Source of the DNA: Brienomyrus brachyistius
Lineage: Eukaryota > Chordata > Actinopteri > Osteoglossiformes > Mormyridae
Length of the DNA: 64,000 bases
Assembly: GCF_023856365.1 (NCBI RefSeq)
Contig: NC_064540.1
Coordinates: 25,536,474-25,600,473, forward strand
Direction of reading: 5' to 3'
Part shown: piece by piece, positions 39,401-49,360 of the stretch
Numbering within the stretch: position 1 is the stretch's first letter
Layout of the letters: each line of letters starts with the position of its first letter
Translations under genes and position numbers: made by a program
The notes under the pieces: generated by a model
The model's database searches: none
What the model was told of the DNA's origin: nothing
What the model saw: only the letters and a program-made list of their open reading frames with translations

Positions 39401-42400
39401 CACGTGAACAATAAACCACTTTGCTCTTTAAAACTTAAGTGAGACAAAACTGCTCTGTGTAGCATTGTGTTGGCCAAACAAAAAACACCTGAAGCCTTTT
39501 ATTATCATAAAACTGCCTCTGTAACACACTTTCCATAAAGCCACACTCGACAGTTTTATATATATTGTCTTTTATATTGCTTTGTAGCTGGTTGTAAACT
39601 ATAATAACTGGAACTGAGGTCAAAGCTCTGTGTTATTCCTGTTTAAAAGCTTCACATACAATACTTGACATATTTCTGTGCTTCTTCTTAATCACTGTAA
39701 GCAATCAAATTATTAAATGTAGGTATTGTCAATACATGTAAACAAAACTATTCAAATAAAAAGGGCTGCTTGCTGATTATATCTCATCTTTATCATAAAT
39801 ACATCAAATCGTGTTTTATGCATTGCGCGCTGTAATCACACTCATCACGGCTGAGCTCATTTCTGTCAGCTTGATTACCGTTGTAGCATGTTTTTTGTGT
39901 TAGTCACTGTTCTTCAAGAAGTGCTGGAACAAGTTGAAAATGGACAAGTTTAGTTCTAAAGTATTGTAAGTTTAGAAATAAATTTTAGCATGAGAGCATC
40001 CTTTAGATTGGGGGCTTAACTGGGTTACGTTCGAACAATGCCCCCGTGGGGAAAGGTCTGTGCTTGGATCTCGTCTACATCTCTGACCCTGGGGGCATGG
40101 TGGGGAGGGAGAGTGCATCTTGTGAGTGGTGTCACTTGGGCCGACAGCAGGCCTTTGTCCCCGCGTCTGAGGAGACAGGGTGGCTGTTGTAACTGGAGTG
40201 TGGCAGATAATGGGCGCGGGGGGAGACTGGTACAGAGGGAGGCGGGAACGATGCCCCAGAGGCAACAGGGCTGTGCCCGCAGCATGGGGTCGCCGGCTCA
40301 GGGAGTGGGTCAGGCTACACGTGAGGAGACGTGGGAGTGTCCAGGTCACTGTACGTCTTGGCTGTCCACTTTTCACCTCCTTTTCAAAATGGGTGAAGTT
40401 CTCTCTATACCTAACAGTTCAATTTGAGGAACAGTATCTGTTGAGCAAATAAACTGAAAGATTAAATCTAGGAGTAATGTGACTTTTCTCTGATGAGTGC
40501 TGTGCTAGAAGTTCAGACCTTCGTACCTCTGGCTGGGACCTCTACTCAGTATACTTGAAAGAAGAGCAGATCCCAACATGCTAAACTTAAATTGTTCTTT
40601 GCACCGATGAGTTTTGGGGTTGGGACCAAGTCAAATACAGTCATAGTTGCTTGTTAAGAGGCACCAATCACACGTCTAAGTAGAAGGGCGTACACAGAAG
40701 ATGCGACGTATGTGACACACCATGCTGTTAGAGGAACACAGGATTGCTACATTACTGCTGCACTCTGTGTAGCTAATCTCTGCCTTAACTCAAAATAATG
40801 TCTTTGCTCTGCTGCACCAAAAACTAAAAGCGTGTTTCCAAGCTGAGGATGATAACTGCATATCTAGGAAAGACACCACCTCTAGCATCTTGTGAAGCAA
40901 ACCAGAACCTGTGATTTCTGCATCACACGACCCTAATGTTAGTCCTCAGAGACATTCTGTAAGAGGAAAAGAAAATGTTTACCTGTGGGCTGACATCGGC
41001 AACAAAAATAAACCAGTAATGAGTGTTTTCCTGTGTTTAGCTTACGTCATCGTGGTTTCTAGAGACCAAGATGTTCTTGACAGGGAGTTATTGAATATCA
41101 AGTGAGTGTTAGGTTGTCATATTTCGACGAGGAGCTGCTAATTGTCGAAGGCCTCAACACAAACCCCGCCACCCACAAACCACCTTGGGCAACACCTAAC
41201 AGTTGTAGTTCCAGTTGGTGGATCACAGTGCAGTCAAATGACCGTCACTTCCAGTGCACGCAGTGTGAGTCAAAGAAGAATGACTGCTAAATTCAGTTGG
41301 TTTTTGTTGTGCAACTCAAACAAAGAACTAGCCTGGGGGGCTATATAAAAATAAATAGTGGGTGGGGTGGGAGGGGAGGTCTAGGAAAAACCCTTCTTTC
41401 AGGAGTGTGTATCATCAATGGAGACCCAGGACATTGGGTTAAACAGGATGAGTAAGTGAATGTTGATTGATCTGATTTTCTTGGCCTTTTCCCTGCTCTC
41501 CTTCACAGCTGGGGGGCTCCCTGGTCCTGGCAGTAGGCCTGTGGCTCCGTTTTGATCCAGAAACCAGGGCATTGTTCAGCGAAGAAAATGCACCAGACAC
41601 CTACTACTTGGGTAAGTGCAGTTCCAAGCCCTTTCTCCCCAAAAACCTTCAGCCATACAGTATGTATACAGGCAATCCCCTGCTTACGGACAAGATCTGT
41701 TCCCTAAGTCTTTACGTTGAATTTGTAGGTACGTCAGAAAAATAATAATACAGCACAAAATAATAACAATTGTTATTATTATTATTATACAGTAATAATA
41801 AAAGGCACTAAATATGATACTGTACCGTACCTTGAGCAGACAAATTGCTAAAGCCACACAATGTTTTCATGAGTGTCACAAACTAGTGCGTGCATTTGTT
41901 ATTACAAACCATTGTATTTAACCTGAATTTTTTATATAATAGACTCCATAGTTCGTTCGTAAGTATGAACTCTCCATAAGTTCTTAATCCAGGGACTGCT
42001 TGTATATCCTTATGCATAAGTATAATCAGTTTATTAGACTTAATAAATAATTTCCCCAATCATGTATATAATATCACGCTCTTGAATGACGTTGAACGAT
42101 AAAATAACATGGCTTTAAAGGTACCTGAGATTTTCATGCTAGGCTATAACTGTAAGTCAAGTCTAACCTGGTCAAATAATGATACTACCGACATGGTACC
42201 AAAGATTTCCCAGGAACAATATCAGGCAATCAGTTGTTCTTATGAAATGTTTTAGGTATCTGCTAGTGTCGCATTCTTTAGATTTACTCGTAAAAGCTTT
42301 TAAGCTAATGGCTACCATTCTTATTTTTGTATTTCACAGACTCTTGCGCTAAATTAAATGGCTTTTTCGAGACCCACTAACGCCTGAGGATAGCTAATTT

Positions 42401-45400
42401 GAGATTGATTCTATTTTAAGGACCGAACATTTCACAACAAGGTGGGGGGGGGGGGGGGGGGGGGCGGAGCTGTGGATCTAAATGTTATAAGAATAAATGC
42501 AAACATGGTAAACCACAGGACAATGTCACTTAAAGTGGGGGAGTATCATGGTGAATATTTAGAAGGGAAATTCCCCGAAAAATAATGCTTCTCTTTTAAG
42601 ATATGGAGACACAATCGTGTGATCCCAGCCAGTCCCTATGACGACTTCACACTGGTGGCAAGCAAATGATGTCGTCTTCTACATCTCTTGTGTAGCATCA
42701 TTTTGAAATCTAAGCCTATTATTGGAGAACAGATAGAGCCATTGTAATATTCATTGTAATTTTTCATTAGACAATGAAGGAAATTTGAAAAACGTAGCCC
42801 ATTGTTTAAATGACATCAGAACTGAAGTGTCTCATCATATGATGTCATCAGACTCCACTCTTTTGGCCCCTTCCCAGTAGAGGCAGTCCTGTCCTGGGTG
42901 TGGGGGCAGGACTGCAGCAGGAGTTCCCTGAATGTAGTACACAGGCTTGGTTTAGCGGCACATTGCACATGTGACTTATATACGGGTCTCTTAATGACTC
43001 AGGGCAGATAGGGAATTGTAGGCATGAATACCAAAGCAAAAGATGCAATAAGCAGTCATATGTGTATGGAGGCTGCGTTGAACTTATGCAAACCTTCACT
43101 TGTACTCCTGTCTCAGGAAGGCCCATAGCCAGAGATTACATGCCGTAATAATATGACATGCAGCTATGCAAGGAAGGTCTTTCATTGCTTCTAAGGTATT
43201 TTATTTTGGCATTGAAGTTAGGGGAACACCTTGCATCATAAGATGGTTGTTGAAATGCCGGCATCACATGCGTCATTCAACGCAAATAAAATAAGATAGG
43301 AACATGATGCTTATGATCCTGTTACATTTACTCACACTTTACATAGTGCTGTTTACCAGAGAAGCTAAGTTTAATTTGCAGACATGTCATTTCCTTCCTC
43401 AAACTGGTTACAAGTTTAGTACTGCTGCACTATTCCCACACAAATATGGAGCACAGTAACCAGCGTTGGTCCAAACATAAGTCCCACCTCTGTGACTCAT
43501 GGCTCTGCTGATGCACTGCGGCACTCTTTCTCTGCTGTGGCATCTGATTCACAAGAACGCAACCAAAAAGATGTGACATGACAGACCAGTGATTGATTAT
43601 GGAATCTCACGCATGGGTGTCGCTATGGCAACGCAATAAATATTATCTTGGACATCTTTAAAAAGCATAAGGGATGAAAACAGACGGTGCCCTCATTTCA
43701 TTTTGTTTCAATTTGTCTCTCATTATAGTCTTTCAGCATACCCATGGCTGAGGCCAACGTCTTCAGCAGCAACAAAGTATTGTGGGCTGAGTGGAAATTT
43801 CTGGAAGGTGTGTTACAGTGCACACCCATCAAGCCATAAATTCAGGACTTCATAAATTCCGTGGCATCCATCTGGGCCTAGTTCATACTTTTACACCTCT
43901 CAGTTTTTTATGCTTCTCAACTTTAAATTGTTTGTACCCTAGCTGAGTTTTAAGGGCTTTTCTCCATGTAATACAATTCATAAAAATCTGTCTCTTGTGT
44001 GCATGTGTGTGTGTGTGTGTGTGTGGGTGTGTGTGCAGCTTGCCCATAGTGGAAGATGTCCTGAAGCTCAAAATATCTGGTGGCTCCCTAAATATATTTT
44101 CTCGTAGGCTGTCTTGGGTAGATGCGAGTTCATCACGTTGCAAGCAACCAGTTGGCAGAATTTCTTGTTTTTGTGTTGTTTTTGCACCTACAGAACCTGG
44201 CCCCATGACCACTGAATGAAAGCACTAGCTCTTAATGCAGACCACGCACGGTGTTCAGTGCACCTGTCTTTAGAGTAGGGGTGTGGTTTGCTAAGGTCTC
44301 ATTCTAAATATACAGGAACATCGATAGTTGAATGTACAGCAGTTTTCAGCTGAAGAAGAGCTTTTGGCTTCAGTGCCATACATTTCAGAAGTAAACAACA
44401 AGTAAATTCTCATGGGGTTTTCGCTCTTAAGGACACCCCAGTGGATTAATTATGAAGCATCTGCAGTCCCTCTCTGAGAATTATGGTAACCAACCCCACC
44501 CTCCTTCATGCCCCACCTATAGCCAGGGACAATGGGGGGGCTTTGATAATGAGGAGGGTGAAACCCAGAGGGAGTTCACTGAATCACCGTGGCACCCCCC
44601 CCACCCCCCAGACAGTGACCCAAACAGACAGATGCTGTGCCAAACCTTGCCTTTGTCTGTCATACCCTATCGCTCTTCCCCTTTGTTTTAGGGCACTGCC
44701 AGTCACTGCTGGAAAGTGGCACAGGGAGGCCTCACGCCTCCCTCGACTGGGCAAAGCCGCTCACTAATGAGATACTGGGAGATGGTTTGGGGACCTGGAG
44801 AATTGACGGGGGGAGGTGCTCATGGTGGCCTTCTTTTCTCATGCTGGAGAGAGAAAACATTGGTGAGGGAGAGAGGCATTGTGGGTAGGCGGCACGGGCT
44901 TGGGGGCATCCTCCCATTTTAAGCTCATTACTGGCACCTGCTGGGTCCTCTCCCTCTCCCCACTGTAAATGCACATGAACCCCCGGGTTAATGGAGACTC
45001 ATAAAAGCCACCCCCCCCCTTTGTAAAACCCCAGCTGTACCCTGTAACCTGCTCTAATTATGGGGGTGGTGCTGTCACATCCCAGTAGCTTTAGCCAGGT
45101 CTCAGTGAAGCCAGAATCTGTGGCTTGTGCTGTTTTCCGGGACAATTCACCTTCACTGTTGGTTGTCGCAGTCAAACGCAAGAGTGCTGATGAATATCAA
45201 TGGTCTGAGCTTTCCTGCCCTGTTTAATTCCAGCTCTTATTAACTGGAATTATTTAATTCCAGTTTAATTCACTTCTTCTATTTGGATTTCTAAGCCAAT
45301 GGCATGGAAACCTTTTATTTGTTTAATTTTCTAAACAGTACATTTTTTAAACACGTAATATAAGCTCATTTTCAACTACATTGGGAATATTTATCTGAGC

Positions 45401-47179
45401 AGCCGTAACTTGAAAAGGCAGAAGTTGGTGAAACAAAAGTACCCCCAACACAATACACAAGTTCTTCATCATTTACAAACTATGACTCTGGTCCTCAGGG
45501 ACCCACAGCTGGTCCTTGTTTTTGCTCTCTCCGAACTCCCTACCAGACAGTCCACATTTTTGCTACCTCCCAGGGAGCAAAAATGTGGACTACCTGTGGG
45601 TCCCCAAGGACCGGATTGGGAAACTCTGCTCTAACTGAACAGTGACGTTTATGCAACCTTGACAGGTGTGCAGCTTGACTGTGCACAGTAGATTATATGT
45701 ATAATGCGGGCAGTTGAAGATAAAAAGCATATAAAAAGGCCAACACTTTGAACTGGCAAATAGATTTAGTTTGTTAGCTGGTCAATCTGCACTTGGGTTC
45801 TCAACAAGGTGGGCGGAGGACAAGCAAGTCTGCCCCTTGTGGATGAGTTTCTGGACTGATGGAGATTTAAACTGGACTCAATTTTACTTTGTTCAAAAGA
45901 TGACATGCCTATTAACAGTTAACCGAGCTCACATTCCTTTATGATGACATGTTGTGCTGCTTCAAAATGAAATATTATAACAAATTGACTGTTAGATATT
46001 GATTCTTGGCATTATTATTGGAGTGTGACAGGTGGTGAGAGAATATGCGGCATCTATAGCAGGGCTGTGTGTTTATCCTTCTGCATATAACAAGTCCCTG
46101 AGGATTTTCCTTGCCATGGAACCAGTCTCCAAGTGCAAAGCACCCGGAGCCAGGCTGCTAGCTAACAAGCTGGCATTTGCACAGAAAGTCCACTCTGCGC
46201 TGATGAAAGTCTGCTAAGAGTAGGCAAAGACCATAGGCGATGTGTTCAGTTAGGACTACTCTAGTTACACACTGATGTTCATTCTGCTCATTATTTTCAA
46301 AATCCAGCAGGAGACATCAGCCTTGTTCTTATCACGCATGTCCTTCCCCAGTTCAGAGTTTCTCTTTGTGAACCTCAGGGGTATGAATTACGAAGAAAAT
46401 TTTGCAAAATTCATTCCATACAATGGCTTTAAAATCTAGCACTTGTCATGAGTTTGCGCTTTTGATTTGTATAGATTATATGCCTGCTGTCTGGTATTTT
46501 GAAAGTGTTGTATGAACAAATGATACTTCTGTCTCTCTCTCTCATTGACATCTCTGATCTATTCCCAAACCATGGTGTATCAAGCCTCTTAGTTTCTGTA
46601 AAACCACCTACATTTTTGTGTTGCACTGCCCCCTTCTGGTTATGACTGATAACTGTAAATTACCATTGAGGCACAACTGCAGCACTGCAGGCTGAGAGGT
46701 TGATTATGGTACGTATTTGCAGAAGTTATCACTCCAAAAGCCAAGTAATACATAGACTTTTTGTTCATGCTGAAACTGCCATACACTGTGATAGTTTTTG
46801 TGAGTAACACCCAATATATGACAGATCTTTTGTCCCAGGCTACACATCAGGCTTTTATAAGTGATAAGAGAATGGTTATTTTACCAGTACTGCCCTTTAC
46901 GAGCTGAATGAGGTCAAACTCCATATGCCTTCTGAAGATTTAATGACAACATTGAGTTAGTATAAGTGTCTAACCTGCACTTTAGCACCCTCTACAGGAC
47001 AGTCGTTTTTATTATCCCAGAAGGGCTGAAGTTTTTTTTTTTGCCTAGGAGAACGGTTTCCCTCTGCTGGCCAATTATTGCCATGTAATACAGTAACGTG
47101 GTTTCCGTTCAGTTATACAAGCATATTGTACTAGCAGCACTGTGTACCTTAAAATATTTATTAGAACCCAGAACTATAC

Positions 47180-47224
<45 letters not shown>

Positions 47225-49360
47225 GGTCCCTCTTCCCACCAGGCGTGTACATCTTGATTGGTGTCGGAGGACTCATGATGCTTGTGGGTTTCTTTGGGTG
47301 CTGCGGGACAGTCCGGGAATCGCAATGTCTTCTGGGATCGGTGAGCAAACACTCTGCCTCATTCTGACCCCCCTACCCAATGTATATAGTGCCCTTCTCC
47401 TCCATAAACACTGTGGATAGTTTACATACACCCCAAGCAAAGCACCAATCACTTTGGGAAGTGCTCTCTATCTGGCCACAGTTGACGGGGGATGTTCTGT
47501 CCTCCTCTCTCTGCTTACAGTTCTTCGCCTGTCTCCTGGTCATCTTTGGTGCTGAGGTTGCTGCTGGGATTTTTGGCTTTTTAAACAAAGATAAGGTATG
47601 TGTACCAGATTCCCCAAGAAGCGGGGAATTACACAGCTCTCCTAGGTTGTTCGGGTTTTGAAGCAAAGTATATTAGGTGACGTTTTCTTTCTATTCTACG
47701 CAAATGAATCATACAACCAAAGAGGAAATTACCTGAATGCTGGTTGGGAGTTTTCAAAACTGTTTCAGCTTTTGAGATTAACCCTATAAAATTCAAACAA
47801 GCTCAGTGTGAAGTGTCAAACTCAAATTTCCAGTGAATAGTTTGATTATATAAATAAAAGTATACAACAAATCCCCAGCTCATCTTTAAATTGGAAATGT
47901 GTTAACTGGGGCTGCACAGTGGATCACTGTTTAGCACTGCAGTTTCAAACCTACAAGGTCATGCACTTCATTTCCAGCACCGTGTGAACAGGCTTCCTCC
48001 AGATGCTCCTGTGCCCCCCTCCCCCCCAGAGTCTAAAGAAGACATGCTGTTTTTGTAAATTTGCTCCTCTAAATTGCCTATGTTAATATGAGCCATGTGA
48101 CTCATATTTTTCATTACAGATCATTGAGGAAGTGCAAGGCTTCTACAGTGAATCAGAAGATGAGAACAACAATAGTACAGTGGTGAACATGTACCACAAA
48201 GTTGTAAGTGCAGTTTCAGTCCATTTTAGCGATGATACCTCCTTTAGGTCCCAGCAGTTAACAATGAATCTGATGAGAGCATGAGTACAGACGTTCCAGG
48301 TCTCCTGTTGCCACTATTCCAACCTTAGGGAGAGTTTGTATGTCTCTGTTCTGTTGCACTCACTTCTGGAATGGCCTGACGGTGAAGTTACAGCTCTGTA
48401 TCTCCTCTTACAGTTGGATTGCTGTGGAAGCAGCACATCAAACAATTCCCAGTGTCCTGAAATAGATCCAAAAAAGAAGGTGGGGAGTTATCCTCTGCGG
48501 AATCTTCTGAGATGGCCTGATCTCTGAAAGAATGAACTGTGACAACTAAAAGCAGGTGCAGAGTGTAACTCACATAGGAAATGTGTTTCAGGACTGCGAG
48601 GAGGCCATAAAAGACTTTTTAACCAACAAGCTCTACATCATTGGATATGTGGGGATTGGCATTGCAGGAATCATGGTATGGAAATACACGCCTGGGAATC
48701 TGGGGACGCCAGAAGAAATATGAGTGCAGTTTACATATAGTGGTCAGTTTATTGGGGACACCTGCTTGCTAATTCAAACAGCTGAATACAGAGCACATAG
48801 ACAGGGGCAAGAGGTTCAGCTGCGGTTTGATTAAGCTGTAAATGACTAAGCCTCCAAATCTATATGATTTTCAATGTGGTGTGATAGGTGGTGCCATACG
48901 TGGTGCTTCTAGCATCTCAGAAATAGCCTCAGTCTTGAAATTTTCATGCACTAGTGTCTAGACTGGATGGGGAATCGTGCAGTAAACAAAAGACACACAG
49001 CTCTGTCCAAAAAAGTGTACAAAATGGCTTCTCTGAAAGCACAACTCATCTCCGCTTGAAGGTCTTCTGGAGGCAAAAATAGGTCCTACTCATACTTACA
49101 CCCAGGTATTCCTAATTAAGTGGCCACTGGATGAATGCTACAGTATATGCAATTGAAAACTCTCACAGATGGCCTGCAATATCACTGTAAACTGGCAAAC
49201 ATCTCCCACAAACAGTAATTATTGTATACAATTTTCATAACTAGTCTTGACTAGTGCTTCACTATGTTCTGTTCTCTCTTTCCCGCCCTCTCAGATTATC
49301 GGAATGATCTTCAGTATGGTGCTGTGCTGTGCGATACGGAACAACCGAGAAGTCATTTAG
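33120..49360 (+). CDS. tspan2: Tetraspanin-2, eight coding exons
   Basis: This is a four-pass membrane organiser; in mammals TSPAN2 is enriched in oligodendrocytes. Coding exons: 33120-33188, 41509-41611, 47243-47340, 47521-47595, 48120-48203, 48414-48479, 48592-48675, 49295-49360. All have GT-AG borders and phases that join cleanly into 214 residues plus stop. TM1 spans exons 1-2 ([15 protein letters not shown], then [14 protein letters not shown]). TM2 is [20 protein letters not shown] followed by [11 protein letters not shown]3 is [20 protein letters not shown]. The large extracellular loop has LDCCG with two further cysteines (SQCPE, DCEE), making a four-cysteine loop with possible N-glycosylation sites. 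TM4 is [14 protein letters not shown] joined to [16 protein letters not shown]. The C-terminus NNREVI closely matches the mammalian TSPAN2 end, and that end plus the RESQCLLGS block distinguishes it from CD9 and CD81. It is slightly shorter than the 221-residue human protein. Confidence 0.95.
33428..33486. repeat. (ATT)n microsatellite, about 20 units
   Basis: An uninterrupted TAT/ATT trinucleotide run of 59 bases, 240 bases after tspan2 exon 1. Confidence 0.95.
34540..34579. repeat. Poly-C run followed by (AC)n
   Basis: About 14 C residues run directly into an AC dinucleotide repeat. Confidence 0.9.
34890..34985 (+). repeat. SINE-like fragment
   Basis: 'attgctttgcgtgaagtaca', 'acagcagctttccgcttggg' and 'gctttaaccactgtgtgac' follow the order of a common fish SINE-like repeat ('cttgctcaagggtacaacag...taaccactgtgctac'). 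Only the 3' part is present. Confidence 0.4.
35615..35780. mobile_element. Foldback MITE with long terminal inverted repeats
   Basis: The left end 'ggcctgtgctgcgaagcggg' continues through 'ttactggcttatcggggtaa'. The right end's reverse complement reads 'ggccagtactacgaagcggg' and continues 'tttctggcttatcgggatag'. The arms are about 47 bp and roughly 80-85% identical around a short centre. There is no coding capacity. The superfamily was not settled because no clear target duplication was seen. Confidence 0.8.
36088..36273. mobile_element. 186-bp hAT-type MITE
   Basis: The ends 'caggagtgtcaaactccagt' and 'actggagtttgacacccctg' are inverted repeats of each other over 20 bp with two mismatches. 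The element is flanked by 8-bp direct repeats 'cactaaag' (36080-36087) and 'cactaagg' (36274-36281). The CAGGGGTGTC-type end plus 8-bp duplication identifies a non-autonomous hAT element, and its good preservation suggests a fairly recent insertion. Confidence 0.88.
38145..38363 (+). mobile_element. Short interspersed element, internally deleted copy
   Basis: This is the same family as the copy at 26575-26876 but in plus orientation. It starts 'tgtggcttagcggttagcag', then 'gtggcctcacacctctaggt', jumps to 'gtcctgtgatggactaccac', 'cctgcctcctgccctctgat', and ends in '(gatg)gatggatgg'. The middle block present in the other copy is missing. Confidence 0.7.
38500..38915 (+). mobile_element. Fossil DNA transposon fragment
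   Basis: Contains 'tgctgtttcggagatgctct', 'ttaggccaaaacgatttggt', 'cttgccacccagatctttat' and the end 'ggttgtaatgttttggccaa'. These ordered phrases belong to a widely dispersed fish repeat derived from a Tc1/mariner-like transposon, by my recollection of the family. Frames are broken and no intact transposase remains. Confidence 0.5.
40030..40400. other. GC-rich block of unknown nature in tspan2 intron 1
   Basis: A sharply bounded GC-rich, G-biased stretch in AT-rich intron, open in several frames on both strands. It contains 'ggcgcggggggagactgg' and many GGG runs. Base composition alone makes the frames long; no splice sites or protein motifs were seen. It could be an insertion or a regulatory CpG patch. 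Confidence 0.35.
41667..42004. mobile_element. MITE in tspan2 intron 2 (pogo/Tigger-like ends)
   Basis: The left end 'tacaggcaatcccctgctta' and the right end 'taatccagggactgcttgta' are inverted repeats of each other, and TA/TATA abuts both sides. The interior repeats 'taagtctttacgttgaattt'-type and 'gttcgttcgtaagtatgaac' phrases typical of 'acttacgaa' MITEs. There is no coding capacity. Confidence 0.6.
42444..42464 (+). repeat. Poly-G run (21 nt)
   Basis: Twenty-one consecutive G residues in tspan2 intron 2. This is the longest of the plus-strand G-runs in the window. Confidence 0.9.
43996..44036. repeat. (GT)n microsatellite
   Basis: A GT dinucleotide repeat with one interruption, in tspan2 intron 2. 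Confidence 0.9.
45490..45632. repeat. Dispersed hAT-like element relic (copy 2)
   Basis: Outer arms 'tctggtcctcagggacccac' and 'gtgggtccccaaggaccgga' are inverted. The centre has a perfect 15-bp hairpin (45550-45564 with 45576-45590; loop of 11). The element shares several blocks with copy 1 at 9424-9535. It lies in tspan2 intron 2. Confidence 0.6.
47183..47219. repeat. (TA)n microsatellite next to tspan2 exon 3 acceptor
   Basis: An AT/TA dinucleotide run of 37 bases ends about 23 bases before exon 3 (47243). Only 'tgatggtccctcttcccaccag' separates it from the splice site, so the branch point probably lies in or beside the repeat. Confidence 0.95.
47907..48080 (+). repeat. Diverged short interspersed element fragment
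   Basis: 'ggggctgcacagtggatcac', 'cagtttcaaacctacaaggt', 'aggcttcctccagatgctcc' and 'tttgctcctctaaattgcct' follow the order of the short interspersed family at 26575-26876 and 38145-38363 but are strongly diverged. The copy lies in tspan2 intron 4. Confidence 0.5.
48739..49128. mobile_element. Internally deleted Tc1/mariner-like element in tspan2 intron 7
   Basis: The left end 'agtggtcagtttattgggga' and the right end 'aattaagtggccact' are inverted repeats of about 26 bp ('agtggccacttaattaggaa' when the right is reversed). Inside are 'ggtggtgccatacgtggtgc' and 'agcatctcagaaatagcctc', remnants of the DNA-binding part of the transposase in this widely dispersed fish family. It is 390 bp, with broken frames. 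Confidence 0.7.

Larger units (their letters stand above)
33189..41508 (+). other. tspan2 intron 1 (8.3 kb)
   Basis: A long first intron with donor 'gtaagt' and acceptor 'ctccttcacag'. It holds an (ATT)n microsatellite, a poly-C/(AC)n tract, a SINE-like fragment at 34890-34985, two terminal-inverted-repeat elements (35615-35780, 36088-36273), a short interspersed element (38145-38363), a DNA-transposon relic (38500-38915) and a GC-rich block (40030-40400). Open frames of up to 138 codons are present but look non-coding. Confidence 0.85.

Noticed and set aside
39972..40427. Open frames of 129-134 codons on both strands
   Set aside because: They are explained by a GC-rich block with few stop codons. 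Both strands and several frames are open at once.
45242..45265. Near-palindrome 'aactggaattatttaattccagtt' as an operator-like site
   Set aside because: It is a short AT-rich inverted repeat in an intron beside another copy of 'taattccag', most easily explained as local duplication.
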